From: Bimuria novae-zelandiae CBS 107.79
Lineage: Eukaryota > Ascomycota > Dothideomycetes > Pleosporales > Didymosphaeriaceae
Assembly (NCBI GenBank): GCA_010015655.1
Contig: ML976683.1
Span: forward strand, 540,722-604,721
Direction of reading: 5' to 3'
DNA: 64,000 bases
The notes beneath the pieces are model-generated. The model saw only the letters and a program-made list of their open reading frames with translations. It was not told where the DNA came from and did no database searches. Shown here in pieces: positions 54,728 through 64,000 of the stretch (position 1 is the first letter of the stretch; every line of letters starts with the position of its first letter). Position numbers and translations under genes: made by a program.

Positions 54728-55663
54728 ATGAAGGAGGTCGAAGCAGAGGTTGTTAACACGACGAAATAAATCAGTGATTTGGTTGACTGGCTCGTCGTCC
54801 GCCATGCACCGCCAATTCCACACGCGCCAACCATGTACATCGATATTGAAGGCTTAAACCTCTGCCGTGAGGGCTCCATTTCTATCCTCACCCTTCTGAT
54901 CGATACGGGTACCCCGACCAGACGTGTTTGCCTCGTCGACGTGCACGCTCTGGGCGCACAAGCATTCAATACCGCTGGCGCCAAAAAGAAGACCCTGAAA
55001 GATATACTCCAGGATGTAAATATCCCAAAAGTGTTTTTTTTTGACGTTCGGAACGATTCGGATGCCCTCTTTGCACATTTCGGGGTGGCTCTAGAGGGAG
55101 TCGAGGACATCCAGCTTATGGAGAGCGCAACGAGGAAGACCACGGCATCTAGGAAGACATTGAACGGTCTGGCCAGATGTATCGGGGACAGCGAATTCTT
55201 GTTGTCCAGTGGCCAAGGACTAACAAGCTGGAAGCTGGTTAAGGAGAAAGGCGGGCGATTATTCAAGGCCGAACATGGTGGCTCGTATGAGGTCTTCAAC
55301 AAACGCCCGATCCCAAAGGACATAATGGATTACTGCGTCGCTGATGTTCAGTACCTCCCGGAGTTGCGGGAGAAGTTCTGGCCGGGACAGGCCTCCCGGT
55401 GGCAAGATCTAATCAGAGAAGAACCCAAGAAGCGCGTCGCGGCGTCTCAGCAACCGAACTATCAACCCCACGGTCGAAACAAGGCACTGAGTCCGTGGAG
55501 CAAAGAATAGAACACAACTTTGGATCAGTGGAACTACGTGCCTCCGCCCCCTGACCTCGATGATTTTTTCGACGGTTACGACGATGACTGGTACGATGAC
55601 GGACCAACGAGTTGCAGGGACATAATCAGTAGTGCAGACTACGGTAATTACTATTCTGACTGA
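54728..55663 (+). pseudogene. 3'-5' exonuclease-domain (DnaQ/DEDD-type) gene with two in-frame stops
   Basis: The ATG at 54728 (MKEVEAEVVNTTK) is followed by TAA at 54767-54769. The same frame then gives SDLVDWLVVRHAPPI and the DEDD exonuclease motifs: MYIDIEGLNL (Asp and Glu of motif I), VFFFDVRNDSDALFAHFGVA (motif II Asp) and DIMDYCVADVQYLPEL (motif III Tyr-x3-Asp). TAG at 55508-55510 precedes an in-frame acidic tail (LDDFFDGYDDDWYDDGP) to the stop at 55663. Such proteins trim RNA or DNA 3' ends with two metal ions. Catalytic residues are all present. Both stops fit CAA/CAG to TAA/TAG. Without the first stop a full-length protein would be ~311 residues; initiation at an internal Met (MYIDIEG) would lose little. 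Confidence 0.75.
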
Positions 55664-56005
55664 GCCTGGTTAGCTCGTTGTTGATGATCGACGATATGAT
55701 CAAGGTGTCGTAAAATTAGACCATGAGCCGGTATTCTAGGTGTGAACGCGTATGAAAACGCTCCATTTTCGAATTGCAGAGGATAGAGAACATACCGAGA
55801 TACTTTTATGGTTATTTTATTGTGGCACAGGGGCACTTCGGATATATTGGGTTTGCTGTAAATGCGGGGCATTAGTCTAACATATATAGCCTGCTCAGAG
55901 AGCTGTCTTCGCTGACTTCACTGATTATTTGCTTACGATTATGAGGCTAAAATTGAGTATTGCAATGGTACAGGATTGTATTGAACGGGTATGGATGGAA
56001 AGCTT
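55664..56005. other. Intergenic, no feature seen
   Basis: Nothing recognised between the exonuclease gene and the micro-exon locus. Confidence 0.5.
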
Positions 56006-56610
56006 CTACGGCGCTAAAACCATTCCTCCTATATTGGCGTCAGCATATAATGAAGGGAGGGACTTACCTAGAGGTCCTGTCCGATAACCTAGCAGTTTGT
56101 CAGCATGTAGACCAAAAAGAACTTACCTTGTCTGGTTATTCCGCCTGTTTGGTAAACTAGTATTTTGTCAGCACACTGAAGGGGAGGGGAACTTACCATG
56201 TCCGTCCATTTCAACCACCCTACACATCTAGTCAGCCAGAATACCTTGATTTTATACGTTACCTTTTGAGTGAGCCGATACTTCTGAATTTCCACCGCTG
56301 GCGCTCTCCTGAAAGTTCAATCCTCGAGCTGCAAGTATTTCGTATACCTGTATACCTATAGTTCCGCCAGGGCTTGTATTGACGGGAAAACCTCTAGATA
56401 CCTGGTTCGCAACGGGATGACTGTATTGTTAGTCGTGCGAAGTCGCCATGTGTGGGGATTTGCACCAGGAAAAGCGGATCGTAACACTGGAACAATGCAA
56501 AAGGGATCATCATCACCGTGGAGGGATGGATGGATCACAATCAGCACGCACGTGTGTGGGACGGAGCTACCTGTTCCCTCGGCGTATGCATGCACTGTTG
56601 ACTTAGGCAT
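56006..56610 (-). CDS. Candidate micro-exon gene: 21-, 23- and 30-nt exons between 38-43-nt introns
   Basis: The minus strand shows consecutive strong splice signals. Introns are 56262-56220 (GTAACG...GTGTAG), 56196-56157, 56126-56089 and 56067-56029 (each GTAAGT...TAG), all carrying a CTGAC branch-site motif 6-11 nt before the AG. Exons between them are 56219-56197 (23 nt), 56156-56127 (30 nt) and 56088-56068 (21 nt). The last exon ends at a stop at 56006. Joined, one frame stays open: RSIGSLKR, VVEMDGHV, YQTGGITRQG, YRTGPLG, GMVLAP. The three downstream introns are all phase 1, so the 30- and 21-nt exons are removable in frame. Upstream sequence to an ATG at 56610 (MPKSTVHAYAEGT) may contribute further exons; the 5' structure is unresolved. 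No family recognised. Confidence 0.5.
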
Positions 56611-57467
56611 GGTCGTGGGTTTCTGGCTTGTCAGTGGGAACTCATGGGCCCATGAGTTGAGGCGTTGGCTGTGTTAATGCTCACCGTTGCTCTGTGAGGG
56701 AAACTGATGCTATGAGAGATTCTGGAATTAATAGGTGCCGATCGGCATTCTGAATAACGCTGTGTGTTTACACAATGTTCTTCAGCATCTCTCATTGCGA
56801 GGTAGCTAAATTTAGATACAGAGCCGACTCTAGAGTTGTCCGCACAATGTGACACGGCCGCAATAATAGGGGATGTCAGGTCGTCTTGATTATCAAAAGA
56901 TTACTGAGCGCATACACAAGGATTACTCGCCAGTCTCAAGCATGTAGAAGAGGTCGAAGCTGCGCTAGAGTGATGGATGATCCTCTAGCATCCCAGTCTT
57001 TTCTAAAAGGGTAAGAGCTAAGCCGTATGCGGTTACTACTTGCCCGGGTATCGTTCTTCACCACTCCTCCACATTCACATCGCGACAACGCACCCCACCA
57101 CCCACTTGCTGCCAATCGCATCGGGCAATGGACGACGGTCTCTTTACCGGCGAGCTGCCAAATCATGGAGCCGCTCTCCTCCATGCCCAGAGTCGATCTC
57201 TCCGCGGCTGGAGAAGCTCGGGAGGCCGGATCGGAGCTCTAAGTCTCCCGCGGTCCAAGGGCGGACTGGCCATGGGAATATGAATGGTTCATGACCGCTT
57301 CTGTACTTCAAAACCAACAGAGCGTCTCTCCTTCGAACACTGCAATAGCTGCTCTCTACCACCGCTTCGAATTTTATCCTCGTATCGTAAAGAGTCCCAC
57401 CGGGTCCTAGCAACAACTTAGTATCGTATAGAGAGCTCACCTAAGCAAAGAGATTTGTGTTAGCAAG
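56611..57467. other. Region upstream of the P450, no gene seen
   Basis: Contains the presumed promoters of the P450 and of the micro-exon locus; open frames here overlap on both strands and lack domains. Confidence 0.45.
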
Positions 57468-59207
57468 ATGAGCTACGCAGAGCATAGGGTCTCCATGCTG
57501 TTCGGTGGTGCAATTACATTCGGGATACTCTACATTATCGGGATAATCATTTACCGATTATGGTTCCATCCGTTAGCAAAATATCCAGGACCGTTCCTCA
57601 ACCGCGTATCGCAGGTAGGTTTTACCATGAATTCATGAGCTCTAGCTTCATGCTTTCGGCAATACCTATTTTGAGCTTGAAAAGGAATTGAGCTTGTGGC
57701 TGCACAATCCTAATCTTCGACAATAACGCCACTGACACGCCCTAGATTCCCGCGATATACGCAGTGATAGTTGGTCGGCTGCCCATGCACACGAAAACGA
57801 TCCACGACAAGTACGAGCCCATAATACGATTGAGTCCAAACGAGCTTTCGTTCAACACCCCACAAGCACGGGAGGACATCTATGGCCTGCGCCCGGGACG
57901 GCCAAACCTTTCCAAAGATCCAATCCATGTCGGATCAGTGGACCCTGTGCCGGGCGTTTCGACCATCTCCATGGCTGATAACGAGACCCACGCTCGCCAA
58001 CGTCGCGCACTGTCCCATGGATTCTCGCAGCAGGCGCTTTGGGGTCAGGAAGAGATTGTCCAGTCGTTTGTGACAAAGTTAATGGATAATATCGAAGACT
58101 TCGCTCAACAGAAGAAGAGCTTCAACATCGTCGATTGGTTCAATTTCATGACCTTTGATGTGATCGGTGATCTTGCGTTCGGTGAGTCGTTCGGGTGCCT
58201 TGACAAAGGAGACTTTCATTTCTGAATCACCCTCATCTTCCGCGCTGTACAGGCTGGGGCCGTTGAGACTGCTACAAGACGAGTGGCAACACCTGGCTCT
58301 CCACTTCAAAAGTACCTCATGAAGTGGATTCCGAACGAGATGCGCAAGCAACGCAAGGATCATCTGGCATACAGCAGAGAAAAGGTGCTCAAACGTCTTG
58401 CAGACACAAAGACGGACAGAAAGGACTTTGTCCATTACATTGTGCGCCAGAGCAAAAAGATCGATCTGTCACAAGACGAGATTATCGTGAATGGCGCTCT
58501 GTTCATTGTTGCGGGCAGCGAAACGGCGGCCATGACTATCTCGGCGACGGTCAATTTCATGATGGCGCACCCTGCGAAGTTGATGGAGGAGATTCGCAGC
58601 ACATTTGCGCGCGAGGAAGACATAACAGTGGACAAGGCCACCAACCTTCAATATCTGAATGCCTGTATTGAGGAGACTCTCCGACTGCTTCCGCCAGCGC
58701 CCATAGGATTCCTGCGGTCAGTGCCGATGGGTGGCGATACGATTGATTGGCAGTACCTGCCGGGTGGTGTACGTATTCCCAAAGCGACAGCATAAGCTTT
58801 CCCTCGTTGACGCAGTGTGGAAGATGCAAAGACTGAACTCATTTGATCTTCAATACTGACAGTTTGCAGACAACTGTCTCAGTTAGCACTTGGTGCGCAG
58901 CACACAGCGCTGACAGTTTCCGAAACCCCGACGACTTCCTTCCCGAACGATGGTACGACGTTGATACGCAAGCGACAACAGGCTGGCGAACCGACCTTTC
59001 TCGGTGGGCCCGCGAGGCTATATCGGTAAGAACCTCGCGTATATGGAATTGCGGCTTGCGTTGAGTCGCTTGTTCTGGCGTTACGATGTTGAGAGTGTAG
59101 ATGGTGCGCTAGACTGGGTGACCGACGGCCAGATGAAGAACATGGTGGCATATTGAACCTGGGTAAAGCCAGAGCTGAATGTTAGAGTGATGCCAGTTGT
59201 GCGATAG
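57468..59207 (+). pseudogene. Cytochrome P450, inactivated (stops, frameshift, heme cysteine lost)
   Basis: Exon 1 (57468-57614) has an N-terminal membrane anchor (ITFGILYIIGIIIYRLW) and the proline-rich hinge HPLAKYPGPFLNR. Exon 2 (57746-58768) carries the I-helix AGSETAAMT and the K-helix EETLRLLPP; a TGA at 58223-58225 interrupts it. Exon 3 starts at 58870: VSVSTWCAAHSADSFRNPDD and PERW. A one-base shift near 58980 leads to the heme loop PFSVGPRGYIGKNLAYMELR, where the invariant Cys is Tyr (TAT at 59019-59021). Another TGA lies at 59154-59156 before the terminal TAG at 59205. Without the cysteine thiolate no P450 can bind heme normally. It neighbours a Zn2Cys6 regulator and a cyclase, as in small metabolic clusters. 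Confidence 0.82.
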
Positions 59208-59547
59208 ATGGTGACGAGTGGTAAGAGCGTCTGAGATGTATGACGTAACCAATCTTCGCGTGTTCCTTGCGTCGCAGGAGTTCCTAGCAGTGAACACCAG
59301 TTTTGGGAACCACGATAGTCACAGCGGAAATGTTCTTGATAATGCCAGTTGTGTGATTGAGCATTTTGGTGCGGGTCGACAGCACTGTACTAAACTAGCT
59401 ACCTCCTCATGCTGGAAATACGGGGAAAGGAGGTCCTAAGCTCCGAAAGCGAAGCGGAGGACGGCGCGCGGTCTCTAGGATCCGGCAGACACCTCGACGG
59501 CTGAGCTCTTCGCGGGTCGTGACGCCGACGTCCATCATCTCCTGTAA

Positions 59548-61712
59548 TCGCAACCCAAGGCTACCAAACGGAAGCGTGATGGCGCGCAGCCCTCCGATGA
59601 GACGCGAGCAGCCCCGGAGAACGGAGCTGCGTCCACCAGCCCCAAAGCAGCACCCGGAGCGGAAAATTACCCCCGGAAACGCATAGCAATCGCCGTATGT
59701 TCACGTGTGCGCTATAGAAGGCCCTTCAAACCGTCTAATGCCCTCTAGTGCAATGTATGTAGGTTCAGGAAGACTCGTTGTGATGCACAAAAGCCGTCGT
59801 GCAGTTTCTGTACGGATCTGGGCATCGAATGCACGTACCGCAAACCCTCTGTAGGAGACAGGTTCGTATGCGCTCATTAATGCGACCTTCTTCATCCAAA
59901 TATGCCTTCGTTGCGTCGAGCTGACTTTAGATCAGGGGGAAGCCTACCGGTCCGCCCTCCGAGGCCCTAGAAAACATAGAGCGGCGGTTGTCGGAGCTGG
60001 ACTCTCGGCTCAAGGCAACTCAGCAGTTGATGCAGGTGCAAAATGGTGCTATAGTGTCCCCGAATTCACACCATAGCAAAATGCTGCCGCCTCAGGACCC
60101 TCCCTTACGGAAAACAGGTATCAACAGGCTCGCCGTAGATTACCTCACTACGCCCAACGCAGCCTCGAATGGCTCAGTCGGAACACTATCTACATATGAC
60201 TTCGCCTACCGACAAACAGCGACTGAAAGCCAGACTGCGAGGCCGAGCCTTTTGACCTTTCGCGCGCCACCGTACATCCATGTCGAAAGCTGGGATTTTA
60301 CCAGAGAGTTCTACGACGACGAGATGCTAGCTGGCGAACAGTTATCAGATGCATTAGATGCACTACTCGATCAGCCGCTCGATCTGTCTACGAGAACCAC
60401 TCGGCGTCTGCAGCAAAGCTTTGTAGAGAACTTTCTTCGTTGGACCCCAATTTTTGATCAGCAGACGTGCGTCAACGCCGTTGAAGAAGCCAACATAGAG
60501 AATTTTGCTGGGTCTTCACTGCATCTGTGCCTCGCCTTCTTTATACTGGCCATAGGCGCTATCACGGAGGGCAGAGGCGAGCAACACAGTAACTCGCCGC
60601 CAGGTCTTGAGTATCTTGCTCGAGGCTGCCAGATCTTGGAGCGCCTATCGCTCAGGACCGGCAATCTTATGACGCTGCAGTGCCGCGTATTGGAAGCTTC
60701 TTACTTCAAGTTTGCCATCCGGCCCATGCAAACTTGGAACTCTATCACACAAGCAGGGAGGGACTGTATGCACATTTGCAGCTCCAGAATGAGGAACCGC
60801 TTGTCTTCGGCTGAGCAGGAAGCATTCAATCGCGCTTTCTGGGCCACGTCCACCACCATCCACGAGCTGGGAGCTACGATGAAGATGTTTCCAGTTGGTA
60901 TTCGCCAATTCCACGAAATGGTTCCCTTGCCGCAGTTTGAGGAAGAAGACTCGGGATTCTACTACTTTCTGGCCCAGATCAGTCTCCGCAAGTTTTTGAC
61001 ACAGTCACTGGAAGTCGTGGGCTACCACAGTGGCCGTGTGATCTACGCCCCTGTGATAATGAGGGAGCTGAGGAAACAGGCCCGTGAATGGTACGATCAT
61101 CTTCCCGCGGTTGTGCGGTTTCCGTTGGATGCAACGCCAGTCTTTGATTCACGTAAGTCATTCTTGAGAGGCCAGTATGTGGCCTTGTTCGTTGTGTTGG
61201 GCTGGCCGTCTGTGTTGAAGATCATGGAGCACGGAATTGGCGAGGACGCACCTTTCGACCAGAATGCGATCGAAATAATGAAAGAGCAGGCCGCCGAGTG
61301 TATACGAGGCTGCTGTTTGTATCTGAGCGTCGCAGATGAACAGTTGATGGGTCGCACCATGGGCACGCACTTCTCGATGTGGGCGTAAGTCGTCAGAGGC
61401 ACTTAGCTTGACCTCATCCATACTCACATTCATAGGACGTTTGCCATGCTCGCGACGCTCATCATCACGTATAATTGTCCAGCGTTGGGCTTCGTGGAAG
61501 AGACAAGGCAAGAGCATCACATTTGCAATGCATATGAGATACTTCGTTCTTGGGAACATCTTCCGCTGATACGGCGAGGCCTAGAGCAGGCACGAAACTT
61601 GATGCTGCAAGCTGGTCTATCAGAATCCACCCCGATCTACCCTGTCACTCCGTCTAATTTTGTCCCCCTAGGCATAGCGTGGTGTTCCTCAGAGAGTGGT
61701 CCAAGGACATGA
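59548..61712 (+). CDS. Zn2Cys6 transcription factor; start codon not found, probably damaged 5' end
   Basis: Exon 1 (to 59694) is basic (KATKRKRDG ... YPRKRIAIA). Intron 59695-59748 (GTATGT...TCTAG) splits the zinc cluster. Exon 2 begins CNVCRFRKTRCDAQKPSCSF, giving the six-cysteine C-x2-C-x6-C-x5-C-x2-C-x6-C pattern, and ends CTDLGIECTYRKPS. Exon 3 starts 59931 (SEALENIERRLSELDSRL, coiled coil) and runs through the fungal-specific regulatory domain. Exon 4 is 61436-61712. Such factors bind CGG-type sites as dimers. No ATG precedes the cluster in frame; TAA at 59545-59547 sits where Gln would fit and leaves the N-terminus unresolved. It probably regulates the P450 and cyclase neighbours. Confidence 0.78.
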
Positions 61713-61899
61713 ACAGCAGCTGAACGCCTTTCTTGAACTGCCCTAGCGGAGTTCGATACCCGTGGCCCCGCACGATGAGAGATGCACGCGACCCATCTAT
61801 CAATGGTGATCTTTCAGCAGTCGAGTAGACCTTCAAGGGGCTTCTTCTTGAACATCGCACCTGTTCTTTCTAATTTGGACTCTATCCATTCACGCAGGC
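61713..61899. promoter_or_regulatory. Short tandem intergenic region before the cyclase gene
   Basis: 187 bp between the transcription-factor stop and the cyclase start; it must hold the cyclase promoter. No specific operator was recognised. Confidence 0.35.
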
Positions 61900-62997
61900 A
61901 TGGCTTCTCAGCAGATGGTCAGACCGTATCCCCAGTTCTCAGAGCTACCGCTCGATCCGTCCCATCCTCCGCACTCGGCATGGGGTCTTTGGGGAAGAGA
62001 AGACGAGCTCGGCACCCTGAATCACCTTACTCCTGTGCGAGTTGCTGCTGCCGCCAAGGAAGTAAAGGCGGGCGCACGCTTCGGCCTCAATTGGGCACTG
62101 GAGCAGATGGACTATACAGGCGGTTTCCGCGAGACCATCAAGCACGAAATCTTCCAGCCTACCGAGAACATGAATGTAAGGTCATTGAATATAGACAGAA
62201 ATGCGCTACTCACGATTCGGAGGATGACCGCATCACTTTCAACACACAAACCAGAACGCAATGGGATGCGCTGCGCCACTGGGGCTTCGACGATGGTCGA
62301 TTCTACAACGGCTTCACCCAGAAAGAGATTGTCGAGAACAAGTCATCAGGGATGGGTATACAAGGTGGGACACTCGCTGGGACATCTGGGATATGACTGA
62401 CTAGCAAGCTTGGGCTAAGCGTGGCCTTGTTGGACGCGGTGTTCTCATTGATTTCGTATCCTACGCTGCCAGGAATAACATACAATACGACCCCTTGGAT
62501 TTCTACGCTGTGTCACTCCCAATTGTAAAGCAGATCGCGAAAGAGTGCAGCTACGACTTTCAGGCTGGCGATATTATCCTACTCCGCACTGGTATGCATA
62601 CCTGTTCCCTTTGTAAGATTCTGCTGATCATATACTAGGCTTCACCACCGCCTTCGAGAACACAAGCCTTGAAATGAAGAAGGCTGTCATGGCGAGGACT
62701 CCATTCAAGTATCCAGGCATGGAGAGTACCCTTGAAGTCCTGGGCTGGCTCTGGGATACTCAGATCGCTGCAGTGGCAGGCGACTGTCCTGGCTTCGAAG
62801 CTTGGCCTCCGACTGAGCATGCTTTGCAACAGGTTCTACTCGCGGGTTTCGGGTTGCCCATCGGAGAGATGTTCGCGCTCGATGAACTCGCGGCAGAGTG
62901 TGAAAAGCAGCAGCGCTGGACGTTTATGTTTACTTCTGAGCCGTTGAATGTCAAGGGAGGTGTCGCGAGTCCTCCGAATGCGCTCGCGATTATGTGA
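61900..62997 (+). CDS. PF04199-type cyclase (kynurenine-formamidase-like hydrolase), 319 aa, four exons
   Basis: Exons 61900-62175, 62223-62364, 62409-62591 and 62639-62997 join in frame. Start MASQQMVRPYPQFSELPLDP. Typical family segments: GREDELGTLNHLTPVRVAAA, ITFNTQTRTQWDALRHWGF, AWAKRGLVGRGVLIDFVSYA, and the C-terminal WDTQIAAVAGDCPGFEAWPP with PIGEMFALDELAAECEKQQR and FMFTSEPLNVKGGVASPPNA. The fold is metal-dependent and hydrolyses or cyclises small amides and acids. Fungal members of this type often sit beside P450 and regulator genes; the substrate here is unknown. No stops or frame breaks, unlike its two upstream neighbours. Introns are 44-47 nt with normal ends. Confidence 0.85.
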
Positions 62998-63510
62998 GCG
63001 AGTTTTGGGAGCTTCTCGACCATTTCAGTTTCTTATTACTGCGTGCCACCGGTGAGCCGCTGCGACACATGGACCGTCCTTCCCCCTCGGAAACCCGATG
63101 CACGACATCAATCTCACTGCACCTTCTTCATTATTTCTTCTGAAGCGCAATGACGAACGCCGACTTCATGACGATGATGCCGATTCAAATTGATGGGGCG
63201 ATATCTACCAACCACTATGTACCACTCTCGCTATGCAAAGCAATACATCATGAATGTTCGTTGTGCCCCTGGGACACCCTCATTACGGGTATGTATTCAC
63301 ATGCAGTCGCTCGATCGAACCCATCCAACACAGGAATGCAGAACCTCGTGTTCAACCCTGCACCTGCCATATCCAGACTAATCCAACAATGAATACAGAA
63401 AAAAGGGTGCATGTACTGTGCATGCACAAGCGTCATGTATGGCCGTCAAGTAAGCAAAGGAAACCCAGTCAATCAACATACCACCCAACTCTTTCCGCCG
63501 CCGAGGACAT
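62998..63510. other. Intergenic, no feature seen
   Basis: Convergent 3' flanks; only short frames. Confidence 0.5.
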
Positions 63511-64000
63511 CTAGGCAACGGCCGCCTCGCCACCCTCCTCCACGTCAAACTCCTCATTCTCAATGTCGCTGTCCGCGCCAAATCCAGAGTCCCGCCACTT
63601 GCGCTCCTTGGCAGCTGGCTTGCGGCCCTTCTTGGCGACCTTGACACGCTCGCTGGTCTTCGCAATCTTGCCGTGGACCACCTTGTTGAGGTCCGCCTTC
63701 TGCGACTTAACGACCAAGCCCTTGACCTTCATAGCCTGAGCGGCCTGGAGCGTCTCTGCATTGCGCTTCTTGAGGTCGGCAGCTAAGTCTTCGTTCTGCT
63801 GCTGGAGTGCGCGTTGCGAGTCGAGGAGCTGGTCGATGGTCTGGGCAGTGTCCGCTTCCTGCTTCGCAAAAGTCTGCTTGAGCAACTCCATGTCCGCATT
63901 CAGCTCGGCGATGATCTCGACACGGTTATCGAGCGTGGTCTGGAGGTCCCGGACCTCGTCTTCCTTCTCGCGGAGGACGGCTTCATGCTCACGTGCAGTC
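63511..64000 (-). CDS. C-terminal part of a coiled-coil protein (continues beyond the window)
   Basis: The open minus-strand frame enters from the right edge and ends at 63511, giving the last 162 residues. The first ~100 residues are a continuous heptad-type coiled coil (REKEDEVRDLQTTLDNRVEI, TIDQLLDSQRALQQQNEDLA). A basic segment follows (VAKKGRKPAAKERKWRDSGF), which looks like a nuclear-localisation or nucleic-acid-binding patch, and then an acidic tail (DSDIENEEFDVEEGGEAAVA). The identity cannot be fixed from the tail alone; long nuclear or motor coiled-coil proteins are possible. Confidence 0.7.
   Translation of the reverse strand, partial: TAREHEAVLREKEDEVRDLQTTLDNRVEIIAELNADMELLKQTFAKQEADTAQTIDQLLDSQRALQQQNEDLAADLKKRNAETLQAAQAMKVKGLVVKSQKADLNKVVHGKIAKTSERVKVAKKGRKPAAKERKWRDSGFGADSDIENEEFDVEEGGEAAVA

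Noticed and set aside
59218..59439. FGAGRQHC motif resembling a second P450 heme loop
   Set aside because: The residue two before Cys should be Arg or His, and no other P450 segment is in frame upstream; too weak to call.
1..64000. CRISPR arrays, rRNA genes, bacterial operons, tRNA genes
   Set aside because: None recognised; intron structure and element types are eukaryotic. tRNA genes cannot be excluded without a covariance-model scan (tRNAscan-SE hits would overturn this).

Overview
The window looks like nuclear DNA of a filamentous ascomycete, most likely a dothideomycete-type fungus. This is inferred from 40-90 nt introns with GT(A/R)AGT donors and CTAAC/CTGAC branch sites, fungal-type Zn2Cys6 and GPR1/FUN34 genes, and an AT-rich transposon island mutated in the pattern of RIP (CpA to TpA, so CAA/CAG codons read as TAA/TAG). 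One assembly gap lies at 4160-4974.

Layout. 1-16.9 kb is a transposon graveyard: a Copia remnant, a Tc1/mariner-type element with a gap inside it, a pogo/Fot1 element carrying a LINE-tailed insert, and a four-level nest. In the nest a 233-bp MITE was split by a second pogo/Fot1 element, which was split by a ~6-kb LINE and by a 287-bp MITE. Target-site duplications can be read for most insertions. 17.6-20.2 kb holds the 3' end of a reducing polyketide synthase and an aldo/keto reductase broken by an 834-bp hAT-like element with an exact 8-bp duplication. 22-29 kb is a cluster of three RING-finger genes. One is cut by a 5'-truncated LINE. A second carries RNA-polymerase-II-CTD-like YxPTSP repeats, and the two share a conserved C-terminal block. 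29.6-50 kb is ordinary gene-rich DNA: a BolA gene with an 11-nt exon, a malonyl-CoA-synthetase-like gene, CDC40/PRP17, ERV14/cornichon, a GPR1/FUN34/YaaH transporter, a Bcs1-like AAA ATPase and several unknowns. 50-64 kb is accessory: a capsule-synthesis-type glycosyltransferase, a small secreted protein, the second 287-bp MITE copy, a decayed 3'-5' exonuclease gene, a locus with three exons of 21-30 nt, and a small metabolic group (P450, Zn2Cys6 regulator, PF04199 cyclase). In that group the P450 has lost its heme-ligand cysteine.

Together the region reads as a RIP-affected transposon island flanked by decaying secondary-metabolism genes. Several single-copy genes carry stops or a missense change of the same CpA-to-TpA type, suggesting mutation spreading beyond the repeats. 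The RING cluster and the micro-exon locus are the best candidates for undescribed biology.
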